A stretch of 64,000 nt of DNA from Brevundimonas sp. EYE_349 (GTDB lineage Bacteria; Pseudomonadota; Alphaproteobacteria; Caulobacterales; Caulobacteraceae): assembly GCF_023147505.1 (NCBI RefSeq), contig NZ_JAHXPB010000007.1, forward strand, positions 62,001-126,000, written 5' to 3'. Of the stretch, positions 1-8,098 are shown piece after piece. Positions within the stretch are counted from its first letter, which is position 1; the number at the start of each line of letters is the position of its first letter. Under the pieces are notes generated by a model, which was not told where the DNA came from, did no database searches, and was given only the letters and a program-made list of their open reading frames with translations. The position numbers and the translations under genes were made by a program.

Positions 1-137
1 ACCAGGGCGGAGGCGCGGCCCTTCTCCACCCCCGTCGCCACCGCGAACAGATTGGCCGGACCCGGCGTGACGGCCATCACCGCCATGACGCCCAAGAAGG
101 TCGAATACAGGTGCGGATCGACGGGCAGGGCGGACAT
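1..137 (-). CDS. LysE/RhtB-family amino-acid exporter, N-terminal fragment cut by the window edge
   Basis: Reading the minus strand from the ATG at 137, 45 codons run off the left edge. The peptide starts MSALPVDPHLYSTFLGVM and contains TPGPANLF, the N-terminal hallmark of LysE/RhtB translocators, which export amino acids or homoserine lactones across the inner membrane. The first hydrophobic segment is visible at about residues 12-35, and GVEKGRASAL, which follows it, is also typical of the family. No strong Shine-Dalgarno precedes the start. The substrate cannot be told from this part. Confidence 0.85.
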   Translation of the reverse strand, partial: MSALPVDPHLYSTFLGVMAVMAVTPGPANLFAVATGVEKGRASAL

Positions 138-200
138 GTGGCGCGATGTCGCTGGTCCGCCGTGCGCGGTCAAGCCGTGCGCGTCAGCCGCCCCCGGAAA

Positions 201-812
201 TCAGGCGCGCGGACGACGGGGCGTTTGGGGCGGTGCGGGCGGTTCTGGCGGCGCGGGGGCCTCAACCGCCTCGGGCGCTTCGACCGCTTCAGGGCCGACG
301 GCGTCGGCGGCCTGGTCCAGCGCATACTGGGCGATCAGTCCATAGGTGACCATCTGTTCGGGGTCGGGATTGGCCCAGGTTCCGTTCTGCGCGATGCCGG
401 TTCCGACAACCGAGCCATAGCGTGCGCCATCCTCGATCGCTTGTTTGACCTCCGGGTCGTTCAGGGCGTCGGCGACCAGGGTGTCGACGTCGATGTTCTT
501 GAGCGCTTCGGCCGCCATTTCGCCGGCGTGTTTGGCTGTCTCAGTGGTGAAGGCGGCGACGTCCGGCGCGTATTCGCTCCACAGTGCGGCGATGCGGCTG
601 CCCCGCTGCGTCTCGCTGAGACTGGGGTCTTCGGAAAGCGCCTCGGCTCGTTTGCCGAACTCCTCCATCCGCGCCTCGAAGGCGCTGGAGGCGGCCTCCA
701 GACGGGCTTCGGCCGCCGAAGGCGGCGTGTCCTGAACGCGGGCTGCGGCGGGCGAGGCGAGGCTTATCAGCACCAGAGGCAGGGCGGCGCCGAGGCCGAG
801 AAGACGGATCAT
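201..812 (-). CDS. Secreted or periplasmic hypothetical protein, helical with Pro-rich tail
   Basis: 203 aa, not recognised as a named family. Residues 1-24 form a Sec signal peptide (hydrophobic core LGLGAALPLVLISLA, cleavage near AAA-R). Residues about 32-130 are Ala/Glu/Arg-rich and predicted helical, possibly coiled coil (ARLEAASSAFEARMEEFGKR). The last 30 residues are Pro/Ala/Glu repeats (EAVEAPEAVEAPAPPEPPAP), a low-complexity tail. It precedes another small exported Ala-rich protein on the same strand (893-1336). A role in the envelope is inference from the signal peptide only. Confidence 0.7.
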   Translation of the reverse strand: MIRLLGLGAALPLVLISLASPAAARVQDTPPSAAEARLEAASSAFEARMEEFGKRAEALSEDPSLSETQRGSRIAALWSEYAPDVAAFTTETAKHAGEMAAEALKNIDVDTLVADALNDPEVKQAIEDGARYGSVVGTGIAQNGTWANPDPEQMVTYGLIAQYALDQAADAVGPEAVEAPEAVEAPAPPEPPAPPQTPRRPRA

Positions 813-892
813 GGGACAGCTCCCCCAAACATGACCCGCGCAAACTCCGCTCTCGGCGGCCCTGTCTCAAGTGAAATCGCGGTAAGGCGGCC

Positions 893-1336
893 TTACTGCG
901 GTTGGGCCGGAGCGGCCGCCGCTTCCTCCGCCTTGGCGCGGACCATGGCGGGGATGGATTTGATCTGGGTGGCGGCCATGGCCATCTGATCGGCCGGGGC
1001 GCCCTGCGCGACCGCATAGGTCTGCAGTTCATTGGCGAAGGTGTCGGCCTGGCTCTGATAGCGCGCCTGCAGGGCGTCCAGATCGGTCTTGGCCTTGGCC
1101 TTGTCGGCCTGGGCCGCGGCCGCCTGCATTTCCGTCGCCATGGTTTCCATGCTGGTTTCGAAAGCCTCGCCTTTGGCTTCGAAGGCGGCGGCTTCCGGGC
1201 TTTCGGCGGCCTCGGCCGGGGCGGGAGCGGCGGGCTGGGCGGCGGGGGCCGGGGCGGTCGCCGTCTGGGCGAGGGCCAGGGTCGGGCCGCTCAGGACCAG
1301 GGCCGCGACGGCGGCGGTGCAGGACAGAAGACGCAT
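893..1336 (-). CDS. Small exported Ala-rich hypothetical protein
   Basis: 147 aa from the ATG at 1336, chosen over an upstream in-frame codon because it has a GGAG ribosome site and begins directly with a signal peptide (MRLLSCTAAVAALVLSG, cleavage after ALAQ). A Pro/Ala linker (residues 25-45) is followed by a long amphipathic helix rich in Ala, Met, Gln and Lys (ETMATEMQAAAAQADKAKAK) and a second helix near the C terminus. No catalytic motif is visible. It resembles its neighbour at 201-812 in architecture, but not convincingly in sequence. Confidence 0.7.
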   Translation of the reverse strand: MRLLSCTAAVAALVLSGPTLALAQTATAPAPAAQPAAPAPAEAAESPEAAAFEAKGEAFETSMETMATEMQAAAAQADKAKAKTDLDALQARYQSQADTFANELQTYAVAQGAPADQMAMAATQIKSIPAMVRAKAEEAAAAPAQPQ

Positions 1337-1418
1337 GGAAGAACTCCGGGGCGAGGCCGAAAGCGGCCGCAAGGGGCCTGTGGTCAGGCCCAAGAGCGCT
1401 TACCGTGGACCACAAGTG

Positions 1419-2192
1419 TCAGATTTCAAAGACCCGATAGGGCGTGTCGCCCAGGGTTTTCAGCACCGGCAGGGCGACGTTGTAGACCGGAACGCCCCGG
1501 TTGGTCCGCCCCTCCGGCCCGCCGCGATGGGCGTGGCCGTGGACCACCAGGCTGACGTTGTCATAACGGTCGATGGTTTCGGCCAGGCGCGAAGACCCCA
1601 AGAAGGCATGGATTTCTGGCGGTTCGCCCATTACCGTCTCGACCACGGGCGCATAGTGCAGCAGGACGACCGAACGCTCGGTGCGCAGCTTGCGGATCGA
1701 GTTTTCCAGCAGATTGGCGTCCTCGACCGCCTCCTGCACGAACCGCTTGATCGAAGCCTCGCCGAAAGAGGACAGCATATAGCGGCCGAAGCCGCCGACG
1801 AACCCCTTGCCGCCGGCAAATCCCACGCCGTCGATCTCATACGCCTCGCCGTTCAGCATCCTGACCCCGGCGTCTGTCAGCATCCGTTCGACCTCTTCCG
1901 GCTGGCCGCATTCGTGCTCGTGATTGCCCATGACGCCGACCATGGGGATGGTGCAGAGCTTCAGATCCTCCAGCAGCCGCTCCACCTCGGGCGTCTTGCC
2001 GTAGTTGGTCAGGTCGCCGCACAGGCACAGGACGTCGGCGTCGTCCGCGACCCGCTGGAACAGGTCGCGATAAGGGCGTTCGCTGGTCTCCCCGACGTGC
2101 AGGTCGCCGACGGCCGCGACGCGCATCTTCTTGGCCGGGCCGGGTTCCAGGCCCGGCTGGGGCGTCTGCGGATCGACGGTCGCGTCGGTCAT
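1419..2192 (-). CDS. Calcineurin-like metallophosphoesterase
   Basis: 257 aa from the ATG at 2192, which follows an AAAGAGAGAG ribosome site; the open frame upstream overlaps the preceding gene and is discarded. All metallophosphoesterase blocks are present in order: AVGDLHVG (D-x-H), CGDLTNYG (GD), GVMGNHEHE (GNHE), LLHYAP and VVHGHAHRG (GHxH). Such enzymes hydrolyse phosphomono- or phosphodiesters with a two-metal centre; the substrate is unknown. No signal peptide, so cytoplasmic. The start lies 16 bp downstream of the stop of the nucleotidyltransferase gene at 2209-2997, so the two are very probably co-transcribed and may act on the same substrate. Confidence 0.9.
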   Translation of the reverse strand: MTDATVDPQTPQPGLEPGPAKKMRVAAVGDLHVGETSERPYRDLFQRVADDADVLCLCGDLTNYGKTPEVERLLEDLKLCTIPMVGVMGNHEHECGQPEEVERMLTDAGVRMLNGEAYEIDGVGFAGGKGFVGGFGRYMLSSFGEASIKRFVQEAVEDANLLENSIRKLRTERSVVLLHYAPVVETVMGEPPEIHAFLGSSRLAETIDRYDNVSLVVHGHAHRGGPEGRTNRGVPVYNVALPVLKTLGDTPYRVFEI

Positions 2193-2208
2193 GGCGGCTC
2201 TCTCTCTT

Positions 2209-2997
2209 TCAGTGGCCCAGATTGACCGGGTCGTGGCGTTCCTCCAGCCCCTTGCCGACCACGTCGCCAAAGCCCCATTCGGCGACGTCGGCGACATAGT
2301 CGCGCGGACTGAAAAGCCGGCCGCGACACACCTTCACGCGCGGCGCCGGCAGGTCGATCTGAGCCGTCAGCCGCTCGACCAACTCCTCCATCAACCAGCG
2401 CGGAATGCGGTCGCGCTCGGTCGGATAGGCGAAGCGGAAGTTCAGCAGATGGGCCGCCAGAACCTCCCAATAGAGGTCCATCTGATCCAGCAGGCTCTTC
2501 CAGTCGATGGCGTCGGACTGTTTCAGGATGACGTGGTTCACGTCCGCCCCGTCATAGCGATAGCGGTCCTGGATGAAGACCTTGGACAGGATCAGGGCCG
2601 TGGGCGGGGTGATCTGGACCTGATGGCCATAGACGGTGATCCTATCTTCGCTGAACCAGCTGTCGGACACGGCGATGGTGCCGTTCGACATGGCGAATAT
2701 GACATCGAAGAAATGTTTCTCGTCCTTCCAGACCTTGGCGATCCAGCGCTCGTCCTCGACGTCGGTGCGATAGCCGTGCTTCTGGAAGAAGGCCAGGATG
2801 CGGGGATAGTCGCCGGGCTTGCAGAAGACATCCAGATCCTTGGTTGGACGACGGATGCCCGTATAGGCCGTCACCGCATAGGTGCCGGACAGCAGGAAGG
2901 GGATGCCGCTTTCCTTCAGCAGGCCCAGGCTTTCCGCGTAGAAGGCCAGGGCGTCGGCTGGCGGTTCGAACGTCGGTTCGGCGATCACGTCGGACAT
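2209..2997 (-). CDS. Nucleotidyltransferase-fold protein (MNT/AbiEii-like)
   Basis: 262 aa from the ATG at 2997 (MSDVIAEPTFEPP); a start nine codons upstream is possible but less likely. The N-terminal third carries the minimal nucleotidyltransferase signature: LLSGTYAVTAYTG followed by RPTKDLDVF, the G-[ST]...D-x-D pattern that binds the nucleotide and metal. Proteins of this type add nucleotides to RNA, proteins or small molecules, and some are toxins of type IV toxin-antitoxin or Abi systems. The remainder is an uncharacterised helical region. It is followed at once by a metallophosphoesterase, giving a two-gene nucleotidyl-transfer/phosphodiester-hydrolysis pair. A physiological role cannot be assigned. 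Confidence 0.75.
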   Translation of the reverse strand: MSDVIAEPTFEPPADALAFYAESLGLLKESGIPFLLSGTYAVTAYTGIRRPTKDLDVFCKPGDYPRILAFFQKHGYRTDVEDERWIAKVWKDEKHFFDVIFAMSNGTIAVSDSWFSEDRITVYGHQVQITPPTALILSKVFIQDRYRYDGADVNHVILKQSDAIDWKSLLDQMDLYWEVLAAHLLNFRFAYPTERDRIPRWLMEELVERLTAQIDLPAPRVKVCRGRLFSPRDYVADVAEWGFGDVVGKGLEERHDPVNLGH

Positions 2998-3112
2998 CGG
3001 CTGCGCCCTCCCTGGCGAGGGCAAGGGAACGACGACGCCCCGCCCCGGTTCCGGGAAAATACCTAAGTCGGCGGCGCCGGGATCATTAAGACCTGCGTGC
3101 GATGTTCATTGC

Positions 3113-5251
3113 ATGACCAGCACGACGCGCTTCATGAAACCCGTCCCGTGGCGCCTGTTTCGCCATGAAGCCGGCCGTGTCGCTGGCCCGCCCGCCTGGG
3201 CCTATCTGGCCCTGTTCGGCGTTTGCCAGTTGGCCGGTTTCTGGATGGCGCAGACCTTTTCCGTGACCATCCTATGGCCGGCCAATGCCGTGCTGGTGGC
3301 GGCCTTGCTGCAGTTGCCCCGCAAGCAGGCGGTTCAGGTGATGGGGGCGGCGGTCGCCGTGAATCTTCTGGGCAACCTGGTGCGAGGCGACCCAGGCGTG
3401 TTTCTGTGGGCCAACGCCCTGTTCAACCTTATCCAGGTTGTAGTCACGACCCTGCTGGCGCGTCGATTCGGCGGCGCGGCGCTGGACATGCGCCGCCCGC
3501 GCCGGCTGCTGCGGTTCGCCTTAGCCCTGATTCCCGCCGTCGCCCTCAGCACGGCGCTTTCGGGCCTTCTGATCCTGGTCATGGGGCACACGCCCTTTGG
3601 CGGACTGGCCTATCGGCTGCGTTATCTGTTCGAGATGGAGGCCTTGGCCATGCTGATCGTGGCCCCCTCTCTGTTGCTGATGGCGCGACAGCACAGGTTC
3701 CGCGCCGACGGCGTGGCGCGTCTGCCCGAGATTGCGCTGCTGGCTGGTCTGGTCGTCGGCTTGACGGCGGCTGTATTCAGCCAGAGCCAGGCGCCTGTGC
3801 TGTTCCTGGTCTTCCCGCCGCTCATTCTGCTGGCCTTCCGCCTGTCGCCGCCCTGGACGGCGACCGCGGTGATTCTGATCTCCGTCTGGGCGGCCGCTGC
3901 GACCCTGACAGGGCATGGGCCGATCACCCTGACAAGACTGGCGCCCACGCCCGAGATGCAGGGCGTTCCCATCGCGATGCGGCAGATGGGCGTTTTCCAT
4001 CTGTTTCTGTTGGCGCTGCTGGGCACGGCCTTGCCCATCACCACCTTGTCCAGTGAACGGCGGCGTTTGGTCGAGCGCCTGAAGACGCGCACCGAGGTCG
4101 CACTGGCTGCGCGAAAGCGCGCCGAAGCGGATCGGGCCGCCAAAAGCCGGTTCCTGGCGATGATGAGCCACGAAATGCGTACGCCCCTGACCGGCGTCAC
4201 GGGTTATGCCGACCTGCTGTCGCGCAACGCCAGCCTGGATGCCGAGGGCGTCCGTCAGGTCGACGCCGTTCGCCATTGCGGCGAGGCGATGCTGCGTCTG
4301 GTCGAGGATCTGCTTGAGGTGTCGCGCGGCGGGGTCGAGGTGGCGCCCAGGGTCAATGACCTGCGAGAGGTCATCGAGGAGGCCGTCGGACCCGCCCGCG
4401 AATGGGCCAGGGTCAAGGGGTTGGAGTTCGACGTCCGCATCGCGCCGGAAGCCGAGGGGCGCATCCTGATCGACGCTCGGCGGTTGCGTCAGACCCTGCA
4501 CCATCTGGCGCAGAACGCGGTCAAGTTCACGGCGCGCGGTCGGGTGGGCCTGACGGTGCGCCGGACCGAAGACCGGCTGATCCTGGACGTGTCCGACACA
4601 GGCTGCGGCATGGACGAGGAGACGCGCGCGGGCGTGTTCCGTCTGTTCGAACAGGCCGACGCCACGACCAGTCGCGCCCATGAAGGCGCAGGGGTGGGGC
4701 TGGCCCTCGCCAAGACCCATATCGACTGTCTAGGCGGGACCGTGACGGTTGAAAGCGTCCTCTGGCAAGGTTCGACCATCACCCTGACCGTGCCGGCGCC
4801 GAGCGTCGCCACCGAGGAGGATGAGGCGATGGAGCCGCTCCACAGCCGGCGTACGCGGGTTCTGATCGTCGACGACCATCCCGCCAATCGCGATCTGCTG
4901 TGGATCATGCTTCAGGCGGCGGACTGCGAAACGGCCGAGGCCAGCGACGGCGAGCAGGCCCTGGAGGCGCTCCAGGACCAGGCTTTCGACCTTGTGCTGA
5001 TGGACGTGCGGATGCCGGTGATGGACGGTCTGACCGCCACCCGCGCCCTGCGCGCTATGGACGCTCCGACCTGCGATGTGCCCGTTCTGGCGGTGACCGC
5101 CGAGGCCATGCCCGAGGATGCGGCCCGATGCCTTGCCGCCGGCATGGACGGCCATCTGGCCAAGCCCGTCACCCAGGCCAAGCTCTACGCCGCCATCGAG
5201 GCGGTGTTCGACACAGTCTCCAAGCGGGCGGATGCGGCGCGGGCGGCTTGA
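3113..5251 (+). CDS. Hybrid sensor histidine kinase with MASE1 membrane domain and receiver
   Basis: 712 aa. Residues about 25-310 hold eight or more hydrophobic segments with the WPANAVLVAALL pattern of the MASE1 integral-membrane sensor domain. A short coiled coil leads to HisKA (AMMSHEMRTPLTG, phospho-acceptor His353), then HATPase_c with N box (HLAQNAVKF), DVSDTGCGM and GVGLALAK. A C-terminal receiver domain has LMDVRMPVMDG with the acceptor Asp631 and a conserved Lys in LAKP. The protein is therefore a hybrid kinase needing a histidine phosphotransferase partner, which is not nearby. The sensed signal is unknown. Its stop lies 4 bp from the convergent GST gene. Confidence 0.92.
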   Translation: MTSTTRFMKPVPWRLFRHEAGRVAGPPAWAYLALFGVCQLAGFWMAQTFSVTILWPANAVLVAALLQLPRKQAVQVMGAAVAVNLLGNLVRGDPGVFLWANALFNLIQVVVTTLLARRFGGAALDMRRPRRLLRFALALIPAVALSTALSGLLILVMGHTPFGGLAYRLRYLFEMEALAMLIVAPSLLLMARQHRFRADGVARLPEIALLAGLVVGLTAAVFSQSQAPVLFLVFPPLILLAFRLSPPWTATAVILISVWAAAATLTGHGPITLTRLAPTPEMQGVPIAMRQMGVFHLFLLALLGTALPITTLSSERRRLVERLKTRTEVALAARKRAEADRAAKSRFLAMMSHEMRTPLTGVTGYADLLSRNASLDAEGVRQVDAVRHCGEAMLRLVEDLLEVSRGGVEVAPRVNDLREVIEEAVGPAREWARVKGLEFDVRIAPEAEGRILIDARRLRQTLHHLAQNAVKFTARGRVGLTVRRTEDRLILDVSDTGCGMDEETRAGVFRLFEQADATTSRAHEGAGVGLALAKTHIDCLGGTVTVESVLWQGSTITLTVPAPSVATEEDEAMEPLHSRRTRVLIVDDHPANRDLLWIMLQAADCETAEASDGEQALEALQDQAFDLVLMDVRMPVMDGLTATRALRAMDAPTCDVPVLAVTAEAMPEDAARCLAAGMDGHLAKPVTQAKLYAAIEAVFDTVSKRADAARAA

Positions 5252-5255
5252 CGCC

Positions 5256-5909
5256 TCAGCCTTCCCAACCGTCCTCGAATGGAAAGCGCGCGGCCCAGAA
5301 GTCGGCCAGTTCGGGCAGGGCGTCGATCCGCCGGACCACCTCGGACATTCGCGGCGCTTCGGCGTAGAAGCGCCGCCGCATCGGCCGCCAGCGGCTGACC
5401 ACGGTCACATAGAGGTCCAGCATCGTCATCCGCTCGCCCAGCAGAAAACGGCCGGGCGACAACTGGTCCTCCATCGTGCGCCAGCATTCGGCGATCCGAT
5501 CCGCCGTCCGCTCGAGGATGCGCGACTGATCGTCAGGGTCGTCGCCGGCCAGCCGCGCGGGAATGTCGCGCACCCAGTACATCGAATAGATCGAGGCCGG
5601 GATGAAGGTCATCCAGCGCAGGAACTGGCCGCGCTCAGGATCGCCCGCCGCCGGCGCCAGCCCCGCCTGCGGATGCCGTTCGGCCAGCCAGATCAGGATG
5701 GCCGCGCTCTCTGTCATGACTTCGCCGTCCGGCGCGATAACGGCCGGCAACTGTCGCATCGGATTGACGGGCGCCACGCGGTCGCGCTGATGATCCCCTT
5801 CCCAAGTGGGGGCGTCCACGACCACGTCATAGGGCGCGCCGATCAGGGTCAGCGCCGCTTCCACCGGGACAGAACCGGAACCGGCCGCGCCGTAGATGCG
5901 ATATTTCAT
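5256..5909 (-). CDS. Glutathione S-transferase family protein
   Basis: 217 aa. The N-terminal 80 residues fit the thioredoxin-like GST fold (MKYRIYGAAGSGSVPVEAAL), with the cis-Pro in RQLPAVI and the glutathione-binding MTESAAIL. The helical C-terminal domain includes FLLGERMTMLDLYV, matching the conserved N-capping/D motif of GSTs. It probably conjugates or reduces using glutathione in the cytosol; the substrate is unknown. It is transcribed divergently from nrdB, sharing the intergenic region with the NrdR-box-like motif at 5943-5958, and converges on the hybrid kinase. Confidence 0.88.
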   Translation of the reverse strand: MKYRIYGAAGSGSVPVEAALTLIGAPYDVVVDAPTWEGDHQRDRVAPVNPMRQLPAVIAPDGEVMTESAAILIWLAERHPQAGLAPAAGDPERGQFLRWMTFIPASIYSMYWVRDIPARLAGDDPDDQSRILERTADRIAECWRTMEDQLSPGRFLLGERMTMLDLYVTVVSRWRPMRRRFYAEAPRMSEVVRRIDALPELADFWAARFPFEDGWEG

Positions 5910-5942
5910 CCCCAGACCTCTCCCCAGTTTGCTGTGGCCAAT

Positions 5943-5958
5943 CTACTATATGTAGCGG
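5943..5958. promoter_or_regulatory. Candidate NrdR box upstream of nrdB
   Basis: The palindrome CTACTATATGTAGCGG matches the NrdR-box pattern acaCwAtATaTwGtgt at nine of the ten core positions. It lies about 105 bp upstream of nrdB. A related motif (core CTATATGTGG) sits upstream of nrdA at 22420-22435. NrdR is the ATP/dATP-sensing repressor of ribonucleotide reductase genes; its boxes usually come in pairs, and I see only a poor second half-match downstream here. Confidence 0.6.
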
Positions 5959-6062
5959 GTCGAACGAAATGTGATCGCAACATAGACCAATTTCGGCTTG
6001 GCGCCGAAGCGTGGGAGTCGCATGGTGAATGCGTCTTCAGAATCGCTCTCAGGTCCAGTTCG

Positions 6063-7112
6063 ATGAACGCCATCACCCCGATCATCCATCCCGACCGCGC
6101 CGGTCTTCTGACCCCATCCGCCGCCTACAAGCCGTTCCGCTATCCTTGGGCGTTCGACATGTGGAAGAAGCAGCAGCAGGTCCACTGGATGCCCGAAGAG
6201 GTGCCTCTGGGCGAGGACGTCAAGGACTGGGCCTCGACCCTGAACGACAATGAACGCAATCTGCTGACCCAGATCTTCCGCTTCTTCACCCAGGCGGACA
6301 TCGAGGTTCAGGACAACTACATGGAGCGCTACGGCCGGGTGTTCAAACCCACCGAGGTGAAGATGATGCTGGCCGCCTTCGCCAATATGGAGACCATCCA
6401 TATCGCGGCCTACGCCCTGCTGCTCGAAACCATCGGCATGCCCGAGAGCGAGTTCGGCGCCTTCATGGAATACGAGGCCATGCGGGACAAGCACGACTAT
6501 ATGGGCCAGTTCGGAGTCGATTCCGACGCCGACATCTGCCGCACCCTGGCCATGTTCGGCGGCTTCTCGGAAGGGGTTCAGCTGTTCGCGTCGTTCGCCA
6601 TGCTGATGAACTTCCCGCGCCAGAACAAGATGAAGGGCATGGGCCAGATCGTGTCCTGGTCGGTGCGCGACGAGAGCCTGCACTGCGAGGGCATCATCAA
6701 GCTCTATCACGCCTTCAACAAGGAGACGGGCGCCGTCACCAAGACCGTCGCCGACGACATCGTCGACTGCTGCAAGACGGTGGTGAACATGGAGGACAAG
6801 TTCATCGACCTGGCCTTCGAAATGGGTTCGGTCCAGGGCATGACGCCCGACGACATCAAGCAATACATCCGCTTCATCGCCGACTGGCGCCTGCGCCAGT
6901 TGAAGCTGCCGGAAGTCTATGGGGTGACGGAAAATCCGCTGCCGTGGCTGCAGTCCCTGCTGTCGGGGGTTGAGCACGCCAACTTCTTCGAGGCCCGCGC
7001 CACCGAATATTCCAAGGCGGCGACGCAGGGAAACTGGCACGGCGCCGACGGCGTCTGGACCGAGTTCGACCGCATGATGGCCCGGCGCGACATGAGCCTG
7101 GTCGCGGGCTGA
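6063..7112 (+). CDS. nrdB: Class Ia ribonucleoside-diphosphate reductase, beta (radical) subunit
   Basis: 349 aa from the ATG at 6063 (MNAITPIIHPDRAG); the frame is open much further upstream but without coding character. It supplies the tyrosyl radical for NrdA. The di-iron ligands are all present with the spacing of the E. coli protein: Asp79, Glu110, His113, Glu170, Glu204 and His207, with the radical tyrosine at Tyr117 (METIHIAAY). Tyr rather than Phe at this site and the partner NrdA support class Ia. No N-terminal ATP-cone is fused. nrdA lies 15 kb downstream at 22510-24399 rather than adjacent. An NrdR-like box precedes the gene. Confidence 0.96.
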   Translation: MNAITPIIHPDRAGLLTPSAAYKPFRYPWAFDMWKKQQQVHWMPEEVPLGEDVKDWASTLNDNERNLLTQIFRFFTQADIEVQDNYMERYGRVFKPTEVKMMLAAFANMETIHIAAYALLLETIGMPESEFGAFMEYEAMRDKHDYMGQFGVDSDADICRTLAMFGGFSEGVQLFASFAMLMNFPRQNKMKGMGQIVSWSVRDESLHCEGIIKLYHAFNKETGAVTKTVADDIVDCCKTVVNMEDKFIDLAFEMGSVQGMTPDDIKQYIRFIADWRLRQLKLPEVYGVTENPLPWLQSLLSGVEHANFFEARATEYSKAATQGNWHGADGVWTEFDRMMARRDMSLVAG

Positions 7113-7179
7113 CACCCGTCGTCTTTCGGGCGTAGGCTGTCCTGAAAAGGGAGCCTGCGCCATGAACGATGCGTCGACC

Positions 7180-7668
7180 CTAGCGCGCCGGTCCGACCGG
7201 CGTGCAGCAGGCCGCGCGGACGCCGGACTGGCACAGGCGGACCCGTTCGCGCCAGGCGGCGTAGTCGCGGTCGTACTGGTCCTGGGCGGCGCGGGTCGCC
7301 TCGGCGGCGGCGCGAGCCTGCTCCTCGCCCTGGCGCACCGCGATCTCGTGACGCGCCAGGGCGGCGTCGTAGTCCAGGCGGGCGTCGGCGTCGGCCTTGT
7401 CGGCCAGGGCGTTCCGGGCGGCGATCTCGTCGTTCAGGGCGCGGGTGGCGCGCAGTTCCTCTTCGGTCTGCTTGTCGTCGCCCGCGCGGTGATAGGCCTC
7501 GCCGCGCGCCTTCAACAGGGCGTCGCGATCCGCCGGATCGGGCAGGGCGCGCTGGTCGCGATAGGCGTCCGCTCCGGCATAGGGGCGGGGCTGTGACGCG
7601 GTTTGGGCCAAGGTCGGCGACGCTGCGACCGCCAGGGCCAGAACCAGAAGCGGGGGGCGAAGGGTCAT
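7180..7668 (-). CDS. Exported coiled-coil hypothetical protein
   Basis: 162 aa from the ATG at 7668 (MTLRPPLLVLALAVAASPTLAQ), the first Met that gives a signal peptide; the open frame upstream is longer but overlaps the opposite-strand gene at 7822-8085. After the signal peptide a charged, Ala/Arg/Asp/Glu-rich helical region runs about 110 residues (ARLDYDAALARHEIAVRQGE), then a short tail with three cysteines (LCQSGVRAACC). The cysteines suggest a disulfide in the periplasm. No family recognised. It converges on nrdB with a gap of 67 bp. Confidence 0.7.
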   Translation of the reverse strand: MTLRPPLLVLALAVAASPTLAQTASQPRPYAGADAYRDQRALPDPADRDALLKARGEAYHRAGDDKQTEEELRATRALNDEIAARNALADKADADARLDYDAALARHEIAVRQGEEQARAAAEATRAAQDQYDRDYAAWRERVRLCQSGVRAACCTPVGPAR

Positions 7669-7821
7669 CGATCTACTCCTTGATGGAAGGCCGCTGCGGC
7701 ATACAGCTTGGCCATATCCTGTCTGGTGGGACAACGCCGCACGCACGAAAAGGTGGCGCGCCGCGCCGCTTCGCGGCATGGTCGGTCCAGAGCCCTTCCG
7801 ACATCCGATCAGAGACGACGC

Positions 7822-8085
7822 ATGATCCTGAGCACCTCGTCCGGCGACTTCCCCATTCCCGCCGAAGTCGCGCGCCAGCTGCCCAATGTGCCGGCCCTGC
7901 CGGATTCGTCGGCGGCCGACGCCCGACTGCAGATCGAGGATTTCCGCCACTGGCTGGACGCCTCGCCCGAACACGCCATCGACTATGAGCGGCTGCGGCG
8001 CTGGCATCTGGTGCAGGAGGAGCTGGCCGCCCAGGCCAAGGCCGAGAACCGCGCCTTCGTCGTGTCCGACGACGGACTGGAATAG
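7822..8085 (+). CDS. Small hypothetical protein with FecR-N-terminus-like segment
   Basis: 87 aa from the ATG at 7822 (MILSTSSGDFPIPAEVA); the frame is open to 7708 but that part has no coding look. The central stretch FRHWLDASPEHAIDYERLRR resembles the short N-terminal helical motif of FecR-type anti-sigma proteins (a W-L-x-x-S-P-E-H pattern before a variable loop). There is no membrane segment, and no sigma factor or FecR domain lies next to it, so the resemblance may be superficial. It converges on the kinase gene with 13 bp between stop codons. Confidence 0.6.
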   Translation: MILSTSSGDFPIPAEVARQLPNVPALPDSSAADARLQIEDFRHWLDASPEHAIDYERLRRWHLVQEELAAQAKAENRAFVVSDDGLE

Positions 8086-8098
8086 GCGCAACCGGCGC

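Noticed and set aside
5118-6062. Upstream extension of the nrdB reading frame
   Set aside because: The frame is open only by chance over the GST gene on the other strand; NrdB homology starts at the ATG at 6063.
7162-7596. Plus-strand frame with a GGGAG-like site and ATG at 7162
   Set aside because: After the first codons it runs antisense through the exported coiled-coil gene and looks like a Gly/Val/Leu shadow; it could be a relic of a former gene start, but nothing supports it.
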